Shown here: positions 40,812-49,516 of the stretch, in pieces
How positions within the stretch are numbered: position 1 is the first letter of the stretch
Layout: the number at the start of each line of letters is the position of its first letter
Assembly: GCF_014203155.1 (NCBI RefSeq)
Contig: NZ_JACHIK010000017.1
Span: forward strand, 1 to 64,000
DNA: 64,000 bases
From: Shinella fusca
GTDB lineage: Bacteria; Pseudomonadota; Alphaproteobacteria; Rhizobiales; Rhizobiaceae
Direction of reading: 5' to 3'
Made by a program: the position numbers and the translations under genes
The notes under the pieces: model-generated
The model's database searches: none
What the model was told of the DNA's origin: nothing
What the model saw: only the letters and a program-made list of their open reading frames with translations

Positions 40812-41192
40812 TCAGACCTCTTCCGTCTCGCGCTCGGGCGTGGTGACGCGCGGCTTGGTGCGCACGGCGGGGACGATGGACGGCTTGGCGACGACCTTCG
40901 GCTTCGGCGCCTTCATGCCGAGCATGGTGCGGATGCGGTCGGAGACGAGCGGGCGGAAGCGGCTGGCGCGGAAGGGCATGTCGACGGCGCCGTAGCCTTC
41001 CGGGCCGTCGTCCATGCCGCGATGGAGCTCCATCAGCTTGATGCCGTAGAAATCGCCGTCGACATAGTGCCGGTAGTGGCCCGCCCAGCGGACCGTATAG
41101 ACCTGGCCCTTGCGGATGCCCTGGTCGATGGAGACGTTCTTGAAGCGGTCGTTGATGCAGACGACCTTCTGGCCGACATGGAACGTGGGCAT
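40812..41192 (-). CDS. Hypothetical protein with N-terminal SH3-like fold
   Basis: 126 residues from ATG 41192, preceded by GGAGGG. The first 55 residues (MPTFHVGQKVVCIND, IRKGQVYTVRW, DFYGIKLMEL) look like a small beta-barrel of the SH3/KOW kind. A segment with aromatic and basic residues follows, and the last 35 residues are Pro/Lys/Val/Thr-rich, probably disordered (KAPKPKVVAKPSIVP, ending RETEEV). No signal peptide or membrane segment. I cannot name a function. The clean ribosome site and consistent codon use argue that it is real. It converges on the tRNA gene. Confidence 0.75.
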   Translation of the reverse strand: MPTFHVGQKVVCINDRFKNVSIDQGIRKGQVYTVRWAGHYRHYVDGDFYGIKLMELHRGMDDGPEGYGAVDMPFRASRFRPLVSDRIRTMLGMKAPKPKVVAKPSIVPAVRTKPRVTTPERETEEV

Positions 41193-41215
41193 GCCCTTTC
41201 CCTCCGATACCGGCC

Positions 41216-41932
41216 TCAGCCGGTCTTGCGGCAGTTGACGCCCGGCGCGTTCTCGCCCTTCGTCAGGTCGTAGAGCGTCGCCTCGTCGCCCTTGGTCCAC
41301 CATTCGTAGCGGCCGCCGGCATATTTGGCGCCGGAGGCGGCCATGACGTTGGAGGCGATCACCGTCTCCTCGCCGATCCGCACCACGGCAAGCGAATTGG
41401 CGCCGACATTGATGTATTCGACGCTGATGCGCTGGTCGGCGTCGCACTGGTAGTTCAGCGTCTCGCGCACCACGCTCTGCTCCGGCCCGGGCAGGCGGAT
41501 GACGACGTCCGTGTTGTTCTTGAGGCCGGCAAGGCGGATCTCCGGCGCGCCCTCCTTGCCCGTCAGGTGCAGGATGCCGTTCTCGAGCTTCCAGGAGATG
41601 ACGGTGCCGAGCGCGTCGAAGAACTTCTGCTCCTGGTCCATGATCGCCGGCGCGCACATCTTGCGCGTGGCGGCGGCCGGCGCGAAGGCGATGGTGCCGT
41701 TCTGCACCTTCAGCTTGCCGCGATAGGTGTTGCAGCCGCCGTTCCCGCCATAGGAGCCGTCCGGCTTGATCTCAAGGGTCGTCTGCAGGTCGTCGATGAC
41801 GCCGTTGCCGCCGATGTCCTCGACGAGCCAGGTGCCGCCGAGACCGCCGGGAACCGGCTCGTCGGCATAGGCCGGCGCTGCCGCCAAGAAGGCAAGGCAG
41901 GCGAGCGTCCATACTCTCAGGCGTCGGTGCAC
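41216..41932 (-). CDS. META (HslJ-like) and MliC (lysozyme-inhibitor) domain fusion, secreted
   Basis: 238 residues from GTG 41932, which has GGAG at six bases (TTG 41944 would lie over that site). The signal peptide (to about residue 23) ends AAPAYA-DE. Then comes a META/HslJ domain (about 30-135: GTWLVEDI, NGGCNTYRG, TRKMCAP) and a C-terminal MliC domain (about 155-238) with YQCDADQRISVEYIN, the SGAKY loop and WWTKGDEATLYD. MliC proteins block host c-type lysozyme; META domains are found in stress-related periplasmic proteins. The cysteines of both domains fit periplasmic disulfides. Predicted role: protecting peptidoglycan. Confidence 0.88.
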   Translation of the reverse strand: MHRRLRVWTLACLAFLAAAPAYADEPVPGGLGGTWLVEDIGGNGVIDDLQTTLEIKPDGSYGGNGGCNTYRGKLKVQNGTIAFAPAAATRKMCAPAIMDQEQKFFDALGTVISWKLENGILHLTGKEGAPEIRLAGLKNNTDVVIRLPGPEQSVVRETLNYQCDADQRISVEYINVGANSLAVVRIGEETVIASNVMAASGAKYAGGRYEWWTKGDEATLYDLTKGENAPGVNCRKTG

Positions 41933-42120
41933 AGAATTCTCCAATCGGATCGTCGCGGAAGACCGCTTTGCCGGGACGTTATGGCTGTCCGCACGAAAAG
42001 GTCAAGCCGCGATTCGGCAACGGCGGCCCGCCCGCCGTTTTCACGCGTTTCCATGGCTTGTTGCAGACTTCTTTCGCCTGTAGAGCCATAGACAGAACAC
42101 AAGAAAATGCGGACATCATC

Positions 42121-43296
42121 ATGGCTCCCGACACGCGGCAGAAGCGCCGCATCACCATTCTCGGCTCGACAGGCTCCATCGGCACCAGCACGCTCGACGT
42201 GGTGCGCCAGCGCGGCGGGCGCGAGCGCTACGAGGTGCTGGCACTGACCGGCAACGGCAATGTCGAGCTGCTGGCCGCGCAGGCCAAGGAATGCGGCGCC
42301 CGACTGGCCGTGACGGCCGACGAGAGCCGCTACGCCGCGCTGAAGGACGCGCTTTCCGGCAGCGGCATCGAAGCGGCCGCGGGACGAGCGGCGCTGCTGG
42401 AAGCGGCCTCCGGCGATGCGGACTGGGTGATGGCGGCGATCGTCGGCACGGCGGGCCTTGCCCCGACGCTTGCGGCGGCGGAGCGCGGCGCGGACATTGC
42501 GCTGGCCAACAAGGAATGCCTCGTTTCGGCCGGCGACCTTTTCGTCGACGCCGTCGCCAGGGGCGGCGGGCGGCTGATCCCCGTCGACAGCGAGCACAGC
42601 GCGATCTTCCAGGCGCTGGAGGAGGACCAGCGCCACGCCGTCGAGCGCATCGTGCTCACCGCCTCGGGCGGGCCCTTCCGCACCTGGAGCCGCAAGGAGA
42701 TGGCCGGCGTGACGGCCGATATCGCCCGCGCGCACCCGAACTGGTCGATGGGACTCAAGATCTCCATCGGCAGCGCCTCCATGTTCAACAAGGCGCTGGA
42801 GATGATCGAGGCCAAGCACCTCTTCGACGTTCGGCCGGAGCAGATCGAGGTCATCGTCCATCCGCAGTCGATCGTCCATTCCATGGTCGGCTATGTCGAC
42901 GGCTCGGTGCTCGCCCAGCTCGGCGCGCCGGACATGCGCACGGCCATCGGCTACGCTCTGACCTATCCCGAACGCGCGCCGCTCGATGTCGACCGGCTGG
43001 ATTTCGCAAAGCTCGCGCGGCTCGATTTCGAAGCGCCCGACGAGGTGCGCTTCCCGGCGCTGCGCCTTGCCCGCACGGCGCTGACGCGCGGCGGCCTGCA
43101 GGGCGCGGTGATGAACGCGGCCGAGGAAGTCGCCTTCCACGCCTTCGTGGCCGGGCACATCGGCTTCCTCGCCATGGCCGACATCGCCGAGGAGACGATG
43201 GAAAGGCTCGCCCACCTGCCGCCGGCATCCTCGATGGACGATGTCTTCGCCGGAGACGAAGAAGCCCGGCGGGTGGCCGCCGGGCTCATCGGATAA
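42121..43296 (+). CDS. dxr: 1-deoxy-D-xylulose-5-phosphate reductoisomerase
   Basis: 391 residues. It catalyses the second step of the MEP isoprenoid pathway (DXP to 2-C-methylerythritol 4-phosphate, NADPH, Mn/Mg). The N-terminal NADPH motif is ILGSTGSIGTSTLDV. Also present are LANKECLVSAG, the metal ligands in PVDSEHSAIFQ, SGGPFR, and GLKISIGSASMFNKALEMIEA. The ATG at 42121 gives the family-typical start but no good ribosome site is visible. The long upstream open frame overlaps the divergent META gene promoter and is not coding. Confidence 0.96.
   Translation: MAPDTRQKRRITILGSTGSIGTSTLDVVRQRGGRERYEVLALTGNGNVELLAAQAKECGARLAVTADESRYAALKDALSGSGIEAAAGRAALLEAASGDADWVMAAIVGTAGLAPTLAAAERGADIALANKECLVSAGDLFVDAVARGGGRLIPVDSEHSAIFQALEEDQRHAVERIVLTASGGPFRTWSRKEMAGVTADIARAHPNWSMGLKISIGSASMFNKALEMIEAKHLFDVRPEQIEVIVHPQSIVHSMVGYVDGSVLAQLGAPDMRTAIGYALTYPERAPLDVDRLDFAKLARLDFEAPDEVRFPALRLARTALTRGGLQGAVMNAAEEVAFHAFVAGHIGFLAMADIAEETMERLAHLPPASSMDDVFAGDEEARRVAAGLIG
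43264..43285. terminator. Perfect hairpin at the 3' end of dxr
   Basis: GCCCGGCGG (43264-43272) pairs with CCGCCGGGC (43277-43285) over four bases. It lies within the last codons of dxr, 11 bases before its stop, in front of the convergent hemA stop. It may serve as termination or decay barrier for both messages; no T-run follows. Confidence 0.45.
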
Positions 43297-43315
43297 CGTC
43301 GATTGCGCCGCCGTC

Positions 43316-44530
43316 TCAGGCGACGGCGCGGGCCAGCGCACAGCGCGACCAGAGCGCGTGCAGCGCGCCGACGAGATGCTCGATATCGGCATCCGAATGC
43401 AGCGGCGTCGGCGTGATGCGCAGGCGCTCGGTCTTGCGCGGCACGGTCGGATAGTTGATCGGCTGGACGTAGATGCCGAAATTGTCGAGCAGCAGGTCCG
43501 AGATCCACTTGCACTTGGCGGCATCGCCCACCATCACCGGCACGATATGGCTCGGGTTCGGCATGTGCGGGATGCCGTTGCGGTCGAGCGCGGCGCGCAG
43601 CTTGCGCACGCGCTCCTGATGCGCGAAGCGCTCGGTCTGGCTGGATTTCAGGTGCCGGATCGAGGCGAGCGCACCGGCGGCCAGCGCCGGAGGCAGCGAC
43701 GTCGTGAAGATGAAGCCCGAGGCGAAGGACCGCACGAAATCGCACAGCGCGGAGGAGCCGGCGATATAGCCGCCCATCACGCCGAAGGCCTTGGCAAGCG
43801 TGCCCTCGATGACCGTCAGGCGGTCCATCAGGCCTTCGCGCTCGGCAATGCCGCCGCCGCGCGGGCCGTACATGCCGACGGCATGGACCTCGTCCAGATA
43901 GGTCATCGCGCCGTACTTGTCGGCAAGGTCGCAGATTTCCTTGATGGGGGCGATGTCGCCGTCCATCGAATAGACCGATTCGAAGGCGATCAGCTTCGGC
44001 GCCTTCGGGTCGGCGGCCGCCAGCTTGGCTTCGAGGTCCTTCAGGTCGTTGTGCTTCCAGATCACCCGCTCGCATTTCGAATGGCGGATGCCCTCGATCA
44101 TCGAAGCGTGGTTCCCGGCATCGGAGAAACAGATGAGGCCGGGAACCTTCGAACAGAGCGTGCCGAGCGCAGCCCAGTTGGACACGTAGCCCGAGGTGAA
44201 GAGCAGGGCCGCTTCCTTGCCGTGCAGGTCGGCGAGTTCCTGTTCGAGAAGCACATGGTAGTGGTTGGTGCCGGAGATGTTGCGGGTGCCGCCGGCACCG
44301 GCGCCACACTGGTCGATGGCAAGCTTCATCGCCTCCGTGACCGCGGGATTCTGGCCCATGCCGAGATAATCATTGGAACACCAGACCGTGACGTCCTTCG
44401 GGCCGTCCGCCGTGTAGCGGGTCGCCCTGGGGAAGTTGCCCTTCTGGCGCTCCAGATCGGCGAAAACGCGGTAGCGGCCTTCCTGATGCAGGCCGCCCAG
44501 TTCGTTCTTGAAGAAAGTCTCGAAGTCCAT
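43316..44530 (-). CDS. hemA: 5-aminolevulinate synthase
   Basis: 404-residue PLP enzyme that condenses glycine and succinyl-CoA to 5-aminolevulinate, the entry to haem and cobalamin in alphaproteobacteria (Shemin pathway). The start [14 protein letters not shown] at ATG 44530 has GGAGA at six bases. Conserved parts: [48 protein letters not shown], and the PLP lysine in [15 protein letters not shown] candidate FNR/FixK-type site lies about 170 bp upstream, indicating oxygen control. Confidence 0.97.
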   Translation of the reverse strand: MDFETFFKNELGGLHQEGRYRVFADLERQKGNFPRATRYTADGPKDVTVWCSNDYLGMGQNPAVTEAMKLAIDQCGAGAGGTRNISGTNHYHVLLEQELADLHGKEAALLFTSGYVSNWAALGTLCSKVPGLICFSDAGNHASMIEGIRHSKCERVIWKHNDLKDLEAKLAAADPKAPKLIAFESVYSMDGDIAPIKEICDLADKYGAMTYLDEVHAVGMYGPRGGGIAEREGLMDRLTVIEGTLAKAFGVMGGYIAGSSALCDFVRSFASGFIFTTSLPPALAAGALASIRHLKSSQTERFAHQERVRKLRAALDRNGIPHMPNPSHIVPVMVGDAAKCKWISDLLLDNFGIYVQPINYPTVPRKTERLRITPTPLHSDADIEHLVGALHALWSRCALARAVA

Positions 44531-44664
44531 CCGCAGTCTCCTGTCCGGCGAGAACCCGGACATCATCGTCGTTGGCTGTCGTTCAATCGGCTACACCCGG
44601 CGCTCCTGCGCCGCAACGAAATCCGCTGCGGCAAATCGGCGCCACCTTTGAACCATTCCAATCT

Positions 44665-44706
44665 ATCCTAGGTCTCCAAAGGCCATTCGATGTTGATGCA
44701 TGTCAA
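44665..44706 (-). promoter_or_regulatory. Candidate FNR/FixK-dependent promoter of hemA
   Basis: On the minus strand the box TTGAC-ATGC-ATCAA lies at 44706-44693, matching the anaerobox consensus TTGAY-N4-RTCAA on both halves. The hexamer TAGGAT (44670-44665) follows. If the box is centred at -41.5, transcription would start at 44658, and the hexamer would fall exactly at -12 to -7, as in class II FNR-type promoters. The resulting leader would be about 128 bases before the hemA ATG. Confidence 0.75.
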
Positions 44707-44715
44707 GTCTGCACG

Positions 44716-44743
44716 AAAAAAGGACGGCCTCAACCGTCCTTTT
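44716..44743 (-). terminator. Rho-independent terminator of the cox-like operon
   Basis: AAAAGGACGG (44718-44727) pairs with CCGTCCTTTT (44734-44743) over six bases. On the minus strand the stem ends in a run of six T. It is 29 bases after the coxM stop and separates that operon from the hemA promoter. Confidence 0.92.
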
Positions 44744-44772
44744 AATCGAACCAGTTTCAGCTTTTGCGGGGG

Positions 44773-45570
44773 TCAGGCGGCCGCGACCGCGCGCTTCGCC
44801 ATGACCTTCACGAGGTTCGCCCGGTATTCCGCGCTGCCGTGGATATCCGAGAGGAGACCGCCGGCATCGACCGAAACGCCGGCGACTGCCTCCGGCGACC
44901 AGTTTGCGGCAAGCGCCCGTTCCATGCCCTCGTGCCGGAAGACGCCGTCGGAGCCGGCCCCCGTCACCGCCACGCGCACGCTGCCGTCCGCCCCCTTCGC
45001 CACGAAGACGCCGGCCATGGCATAGCGCGAGGCCGGGTTGGGGAACTTGGAATAACCGGCCTTCGCCGGCGCCTCGAAGGTCACCGCCGTCACGATCTCG
45101 CCGTCCTCCAGCGCGGTCTCGAAGAGCCCGGTGAAGAAGTCGCCGGCGGAAATCTCGCGGCGGTCGGTGACGATGGTCGCCCCCAGCGCCAGCATGGCGG
45201 AGGGGTAGTCCGCCGCCGGGTCGTTGTTGGCGATGGAGCCGCCGATCGTGCCCATGTGGCGCACATGCGGGTCGCCGATATGGGACGCCAGATGGCAGAT
45301 CGCCGGGCAGACCGCCTTGAGCTCCGCCGAGGTCGAGACCTCGTAATGCGTCGTGCCCGCACCGATGCGGACACGGTTGCCGTCGACGGAAATGCCCTTC
45401 AGCTCGGCGACGTGGCGCAGGTCCACGAGGTCGGACGGCGCGGCGAGCCGCTGCTTCATGGTGGGGATCAGCGTCATGCCGCCGGAGACGTATTTCGCCT
45501 CGTCGGACGAGGACTGCAGCTTGACGGCATCCGCGACGGAGGATGCACGATGGTAATTGGTTGCGTACAT
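44773..45570 (-). CDS. coxM: CoxM-like FAD-binding medium subunit of a molybdenum hydroxylase
   Basis: 265 residues. FAD-binding subunit that passes electrons from the [2Fe-2S] subunit to quinone or another acceptor. The start MYATNYHRAS at ATG 45570 has GGAGG before it. It has the FAD motifs KYVSGGMTLIPTMKQRL near 30-46 and GTIGGSIANNDPAADYP near 105-121 (TxGG-N pattern), and a C-terminal CO-dehydrogenase flavoprotein domain. Third in the S-L-M order on the minus strand, 11 bases after coxL. Confidence 0.9.
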   Translation of the reverse strand: MYATNYHRASSVADAVKLQSSSDEAKYVSGGMTLIPTMKQRLAAPSDLVDLRHVAELKGISVDGNRVRIGAGTTHYEVSTSAELKAVCPAICHLASHIGDPHVRHMGTIGGSIANNDPAADYPSAMLALGATIVTDRREISAGDFFTGLFETALEDGEIVTAVTFEAPAKAGYSKFPNPASRYAMAGVFVAKGADGSVRVAVTGAGSDGVFRHEGMERALAANWSPEAVAGVSVDAGGLLSDIHGSAEYRANLVKVMAKRAVAAA

Positions 45571-45581
45571 GGCTTCCTCCG

Positions 45582-47930
45582 TCAGTTGCTGGCCGCCAGC
45601 GCCGCCCAGACCTTCTGGGGCGTTGCCGGCATGGTGAGGTCGTTGTTGCCGATGGCGTCGGTGATGGCGTTCATCAGCGCCGGCGGCGAGCCGATGGCCC
45701 CCGCCTCCCCGCAGCCCTTGATGCCGAGCGGGTTGTTCGGGCAGGGCGTGACCTGGTGCGAGACCTGGAAGGACGGCAGGTCGTCGGCGCGCGGCATGGT
45801 GTAGTCCATGTAGCTCGCCGTCAAGAGCTGGCCCGTTTCCGGGTCGTAGTGCACGCCTTCCAGCAGCGCCTGGCCGATACCCTGCGCGATGCCGCCATGC
45901 ACCTGCCCCTCGACGATCATCGGGTTGATGATGTTGCCGAAGTCGTCGGCGGCGACGAACTGGACGATCTTCGTCTTGCCCGTCTCCGGATCCACCTCGA
46001 CCTCGCAGATATAGCAGCCGGCCGGGAAGGTGAAGTTCGCCGGGTCGTAGAAGGCGCCTTCCTTGAGGCCCGGTTCCATGCCGGCCGGCAGGTTGTGCGC
46101 GGTATAGGCGGCAAGCGCCATCTGGAACCACGGCACCGACTTGTCCGTGCCCGCGACCTTCAGCGCGCCGTTCTCCACGACGATATCGCTCTCGTCGGCC
46201 TCCATCAGGTGGGCGGCGATCTTCTTGGCCTTGGCCTCCACCTTGTCGAGCGCCTTGACGACGGCGGACATGCCGACCGCGCCCGAGCGCGAACCATAGG
46301 TGCCCATGCCCATCTGCACCTTGTCGGTATCGCCATGGACGATGGAGACGCTGTCGAGCGGCACGCCGAAGCGGTCGGCGACGAGCTGGGCGAAGGTCGT
46401 CTCATGGCCCTGGCCGTGGCTGTGCGAGCCGGTCAGGACCTCGATGGTGCCCACCGCATTGACGCGCACCTCCGCCGATTCCCAGAGGCCGACACCCGCG
46501 CCGAGCGAGCCGACCGCCGCAGACGGCGCGATGCCGCAGGCCTCGATATAGCAGCTCATGCCGATGCCGCGCTTCATGCCGCGGCCTGCGGCCTCCGCCT
46601 TGCGGGCCGCAAAACCGGCCCAGTCGGCCGCCTTCATCGCCGCTTCCAGCGAAGCCTCGTAGTCGCCGGCGTCGTAGTTCATGATCACCGGCGTCTGGTG
46701 CGGGAAGGAGCGGATGAAGTTGATGCGGCGAAGCTCGGCCGGCGAGACGCCGAGTTCGCGCGCCGCCGTCTCCATGGTCCGTTCGAGAAGATAGGTCGCC
46801 TCCGGGCGTCCGGCGCCGCGATAGGCGTCGACCGCGACCGTATTGGTGTAGACGGCCCTGACATTGGCGTGGATCGCCGGGAAATTGTACTGGCCGGAAA
46901 GCAGCGTCGCATAGAGATAGGTCGGCACCGCCGAGGAGAAGAGCGACATGTAGGCGCCGAAATTGGCGATGGTGTCGACCTTCAGCGCCGTGACGCGGTT
47001 CTCCGCGTCGAAGGCCATCTTGACCGTCGAGACATGGTCGCGGCCATGCGCGTCGGTGAGGAAGGCCTCGGTGCGGTCGCTCGTCCACTTTACCGGAACG
47101 CCGGCCCGCTTGGAGGCCCACAGGCAGACGATCTCCTCCGGGTAGATGTAGATCTTCGAGCCGAAGCCGCCGCCGACGTCGGGCGCGATGACGCGCAGCT
47201 TGTTTTCCGGCGCCACGTTGTAGAAGGCGCTCATGACGAGGCGCGCGACATGCGGGTTCTGGCTCGTCGTGTAGCAGGTGTAGTGGTCCTCGGCCGCATC
47301 GTAGATGCCAAGCGCGGCACGCGGCTCCATCGGGTTCGGCGCAAGGCGGTTGTTGACGATCTTCATCTCGGTGACATGGGCGGCCGATGCGATGGCCGCG
47401 TCCGTCGCGGCGCTGTCGCCGATCTCCCAGTCGTAGATGAGGTTGCCGGGGGCCTCGGGGTGAAGCTGCGGCTGGCCGGCTTCCAGCGCCTTCACGGCGT
47501 CGGTGACGGCGGGCAGCACCTCGTAGTCGACGACGACGGCCTCGGCCGCATCGCGCGCCTCGCCGACGCTGTCGGCGACCACCACGGCGACGGCATCGCC
47601 CACATAGCGCACCGTCTCATGGGCGATGGGCCGCCAGGCGCCCATCTTCATCGGCGAGCCGTCCTTGGAATGGATCATCCAGCCGCAGATCAGGTTGCCG
47701 ATGCCGTCGTCCAGCATCTGCTTGCCGTTGAGCACGGCGATGACGCCCGGCATGTCCTCCGCCGCCGACGTATCGATGCTCCTGATCCTCGCATGGGCGT
47801 GCGGCGAGCGCACGAATGCGGCATAGCGCATGCCCGGCACGGACATGTCGTCCGTATAGCGCCCCTTGCCGGTGAGAAACCTCTTGTCTTCCTTTCGCGC
47901 GACGCGCGCGCCGATGCCTTCGACACCCAT
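45582..47930 (-). CDS. coxL: CoxL-like molybdenum hydroxylase large subunit, form II
   Basis: 782 residues. Catalytic subunit holding molybdopterin cytosine dinucleotide. ATG 47930 has GGAGGAG six bases upstream; ATG 47936 is too close to it. The active-site loop reads AYRGAGR (369-375), the form II signature, whereas true CO dehydrogenases (form I) have AYxCSFR with the copper-binding Cys. Other conserved parts: [23 protein letters not shown], and the catalytic Glu in GCGEAGAIG. Gene order S-L-M also fits form II. The substrate is unknown; an aldehyde, nicotinate or other heterocycle is as likely as CO. Confidence 0.9.
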   Translation of the reverse strand: MGVEGIGARVARKEDKRFLTGKGRYTDDMSVPGMRYAAFVRSPHAHARIRSIDTSAAEDMPGVIAVLNGKQMLDDGIGNLICGWMIHSKDGSPMKMGAWRPIAHETVRYVGDAVAVVVADSVGEARDAAEAVVVDYEVLPAVTDAVKALEAGQPQLHPEAPGNLIYDWEIGDSAATDAAIASAAHVTEMKIVNNRLAPNPMEPRAALGIYDAAEDHYTCYTTSQNPHVARLVMSAFYNVAPENKLRVIAPDVGGGFGSKIYIYPEEIVCLWASKRAGVPVKWTSDRTEAFLTDAHGRDHVSTVKMAFDAENRVTALKVDTIANFGAYMSLFSSAVPTYLYATLLSGQYNFPAIHANVRAVYTNTVAVDAYRGAGRPEATYLLERTMETAARELGVSPAELRRINFIRSFPHQTPVIMNYDAGDYEASLEAAMKAADWAGFAARKAEAAGRGMKRGIGMSCYIEACGIAPSAAVGSLGAGVGLWESAEVRVNAVGTIEVLTGSHSHGQGHETTFAQLVADRFGVPLDSVSIVHGDTDKVQMGMGTYGSRSGAVGMSAVVKALDKVEAKAKKIAAHLMEADESDIVVENGALKVAGTDKSVPWFQMALAAYTAHNLPAGMEPGLKEGAFYDPANFTFPAGCYICEVEVDPETGKTKIVQFVAADDFGNIINPMIVEGQVHGGIAQGIGQALLEGVHYDPETGQLLTASYMDYTMPRADDLPSFQVSHQVTPCPNNPLGIKGCGEAGAIGSPPALMNAITDAIGNNDLTMPATPQKVWAALAASN

Positions 47931-47966
47931 CTTCATCTCCTCCAGAGAATGGAGGCGACAGGCTCT

Positions 47967-48018
47967 AGCCAATAGGCGTCAGGGACTTCGTCGCCTCGCG
48001 ACGGCCTCCCTACTGGCT
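47967..48018 (-). other. Imperfect long hairpin between coxS and coxL
   Basis: Outer arms AGCCAATAGG (47967-47976) and CCTACTGGCT (48009-48018) match with one mismatch. A perfect inner hairpin CGTCGC-CTC-GCGACG (47989-48003) lies between. The 108-bp gap is the only sizeable one in the operon. It could set relative levels of the small and large subunits, or be a dispersed repeat; copies elsewhere in the genome would decide. Confidence 0.45.
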
Positions 48019-48038
48019 ACCGCCTACCGCCCAATGCC

Positions 48039-48530
48039 TTATTCCGCCGCCTGCCGGCCTGCCGCGCCCATCTCTTCGGCGGCGGCGAGGATGGCCTTCA
48101 CGATGTTGTGGTAGCCGGTGCATCGACAGATATTGCCTTCGAGATTTTCCCGAACGGTCTTCTCGTCGAGCTTGGCGCCGTATCGGTTGATCATGTCCAC
48201 CGCGGTCATCACCATGCCGGGCGTGCAGAAGCCGCATTGCAGGCCGTGGTTCGCCTTGAAGGCCGCCTGCACGGGATGGAGGTCCCCACCCGCGGCAAGG
48301 CCTTCAATGGTGAGGATCTCGGAGCCGGCGGCCTGGGCCGCGAGGATGGAACAGCTCTTGACGGCCTTGCCGTCCATATGCACCACGCAGGCCCCGCACT
48401 GGGACGTGTCGCAGCCGACATGGGTTCCCGTGAGAGCGAGCTGGTCGCGCAGGAAGTGCACAAGCAGGGTGCGGTCCTCGCACTCGCGGCTCACCTTCCT
48501 GCCGTTGACGGTCATTGCCACTTTCGCCAT
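48039..48530 (-). CDS. coxS: CoxS-like [2Fe-2S] small subunit of a molybdenum hydroxylase
   Basis: 163 residues. Two [2Fe-2S] clusters: the plant-type one with [16 protein letters not shown] plus distal Cys (KSCSIL), and the four-helix one with CGFCTPGM and CRCTGYHNI. It carries electrons from the molybdenum site in CoxL to the flavin in CoxM. The start [10 protein letters not shown] at ATG 48530 is preceded by GGGAGGAATG. First gene of the minus-strand S-L-M operon. Confidence 0.95.
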   Translation of the reverse strand: MAKVAMTVNGRKVSRECEDRTLLVHFLRDQLALTGTHVGCDTSQCGACVVHMDGKAVKSCSILAAQAAGSEILTIEGLAAGGDLHPVQAAFKANHGLQCGFCTPGMVMTAVDMINRYGAKLDEKTVRENLEGNICRCTGYHNIVKAILAAAEEMGAAGRQAAE

Positions 48531-48989
48531 TCATTCCTCCCTGGCGGTTACCTGCCGCTGGGACCGGACGATCCGACGTCATATGCAGCGGGCGTCCTCA
48601 CGACGCGGGCGGGGATCGAGCGACTCCAGCATTTCGATTCGCGTGCATTCTTTTCGGCACGAGTGCCGCGGCGACGTCTTCTCCTCCTTCGCCGCGACCT
48701 CAACAATCATATCATTTGACGTTTTGCGGCGGCGATCAACCGCTACTTTGTAAGGGGGATGAAAATTATCGTGACCGGGCGCGCACCGGGCGAGGCCAAA
48801 CGGAACGGCCCCGCATTTTATTCGGTCTGCAAAAAAATACTTCAATGCCATGGACTTCCCCGGTCCCGCATATATCCTCAGGCTCGGACAGACCCGGCCG
48901 TCGCGAACGGCCCCGGTATGTTCCTGGGTAGAAGGGGATAGGGCGGACCCGGCAAACGCGGCCGCCGCTCAACTTTGGAGAACATCTTC
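48531..48989. other. Divergent intergenic region between coxS and the glycine-zipper lipoprotein gene
   Basis: 459 bases without a gene I can support. It must hold promoters for both sides. GC content drops near 48700-48760 and 48810-48850; TTGACG at 48717-48722 and TATGAT on the minus strand near 48709-48714 are visible, but spacing does not give a clean promoter. A 60-codon plus-strand frame beginning at 48759 has its AGGGGG only one base from the ATG and no recognisable product. Confidence 0.5.
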
Positions 48990-49253
48990 ATGAAGAAAGT
49001 CATTGCGCTCGTCCTGGTGGGCCTTGCCGCCGCCAGTTGCACGCAGACGGAAAAGGGTGCGGGCATCGGCGCCGTCTCCGGCGCAATCATCGGTGGCGCG
49101 GTCACCGGCAACGTCCGTGGCGCGGCCGTGGGCGCAGCCATCGGCGGCATTGCCGGCGGCGTCATCGGCCATGTCTCGGAACAGCCGGGCCAGTGCTACT
49201 ACCGCGACCGCTACGGCCGCCGCTACATCGACAATTGCCCGTCCAACTACTGA
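48990..49253 (+). CDS. Glycine-zipper 2TM-domain lipoprotein
   Basis: 87 residues from ATG 48990, with TTTGGAG nine bases before. The signal peptide ends in lipobox LAAASC, so the mature protein starts at a lipidated Cys. Glycine-zipper repeats then follow (GAGIGAVSGAIIGG, GAAVGAAIGGIAGG), a pattern of Rick_17kDa/Omp-associated lipoproteins that insert in membranes. The C-terminal part has a CYYRDRYGRRYIDNC segment whose two Cys could pair. Likely a small outer-membrane lipoprotein; exact role unknown. Good terminator after it. Confidence 0.9.
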   Translation: MKKVIALVLVGLAAASCTQTEKGAGIGAVSGAIIGGAVTGNVRGAAVGAAIGGIAGGVIGHVSEQPGQCYYRDRYGRRYIDNCPSNY

Positions 49254-49276
49254 GCCTGACGGTTGTCATTCATGCG

Positions 49277-49303
49277 AAGCCCCGGGCATGGCCCGGGGCT
49301 TTT
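49277..49303 (+). terminator. Terminator of the glycine-zipper lipoprotein gene
   Basis: AAGCCCCGGGC (49277-49287) pairs with GCCCGGGGCTT (49291-49301) over a 3-base loop and is followed by TTTTGCTTT. Strong rho-independent structure 24 bases after the stop. Confidence 0.92.
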
Positions 49304-49388
49304 GCTTTGCGCGCTTCGCACAAAATCCCCTCCGGTGCTTCAAATCCGCCGCGCCAGCGTGTAAAACCGCCGTTAACATTACGGAAAA

Positions 49389-49402
49389 CCTAACGCGTTA
49401 GG
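49389..49402 (+). promoter_or_regulatory. 14-bp perfect palindrome upstream of tamA
   Basis: CCTAACGCGTTAGG reads identically on both strands, about 115 bases before the tamA start, just after a GTTAAC and AT-rich segment. Its size and position fit a dimeric regulator's operator. I cannot match it to a known box. Confidence 0.5.
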
Positions 49403-49516
49403 GTCGTTTCCTGCCTGGAAGGCTCCGGATGGAACGGAGTGCCTAGAGATCGTGTCGGACGCTGTCGGCCTGCCGCCCGCACCGCACCTTGGGAGAAAGG
49501 CGACGGATTGCTGCGG

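Noticed and set aside
41968-42120. 51-codon upstream extension of dxr
   Set aside because: It has no Met start near a ribosome site, is not part of the family, and runs into the divergent META-MliC promoter.
48759-48941. 60-codon plus-strand frame in the region between coxS and the lipoprotein gene
   Set aside because: The purine-rich site is only one base from the ATG, and the product shows no structure or family pattern.
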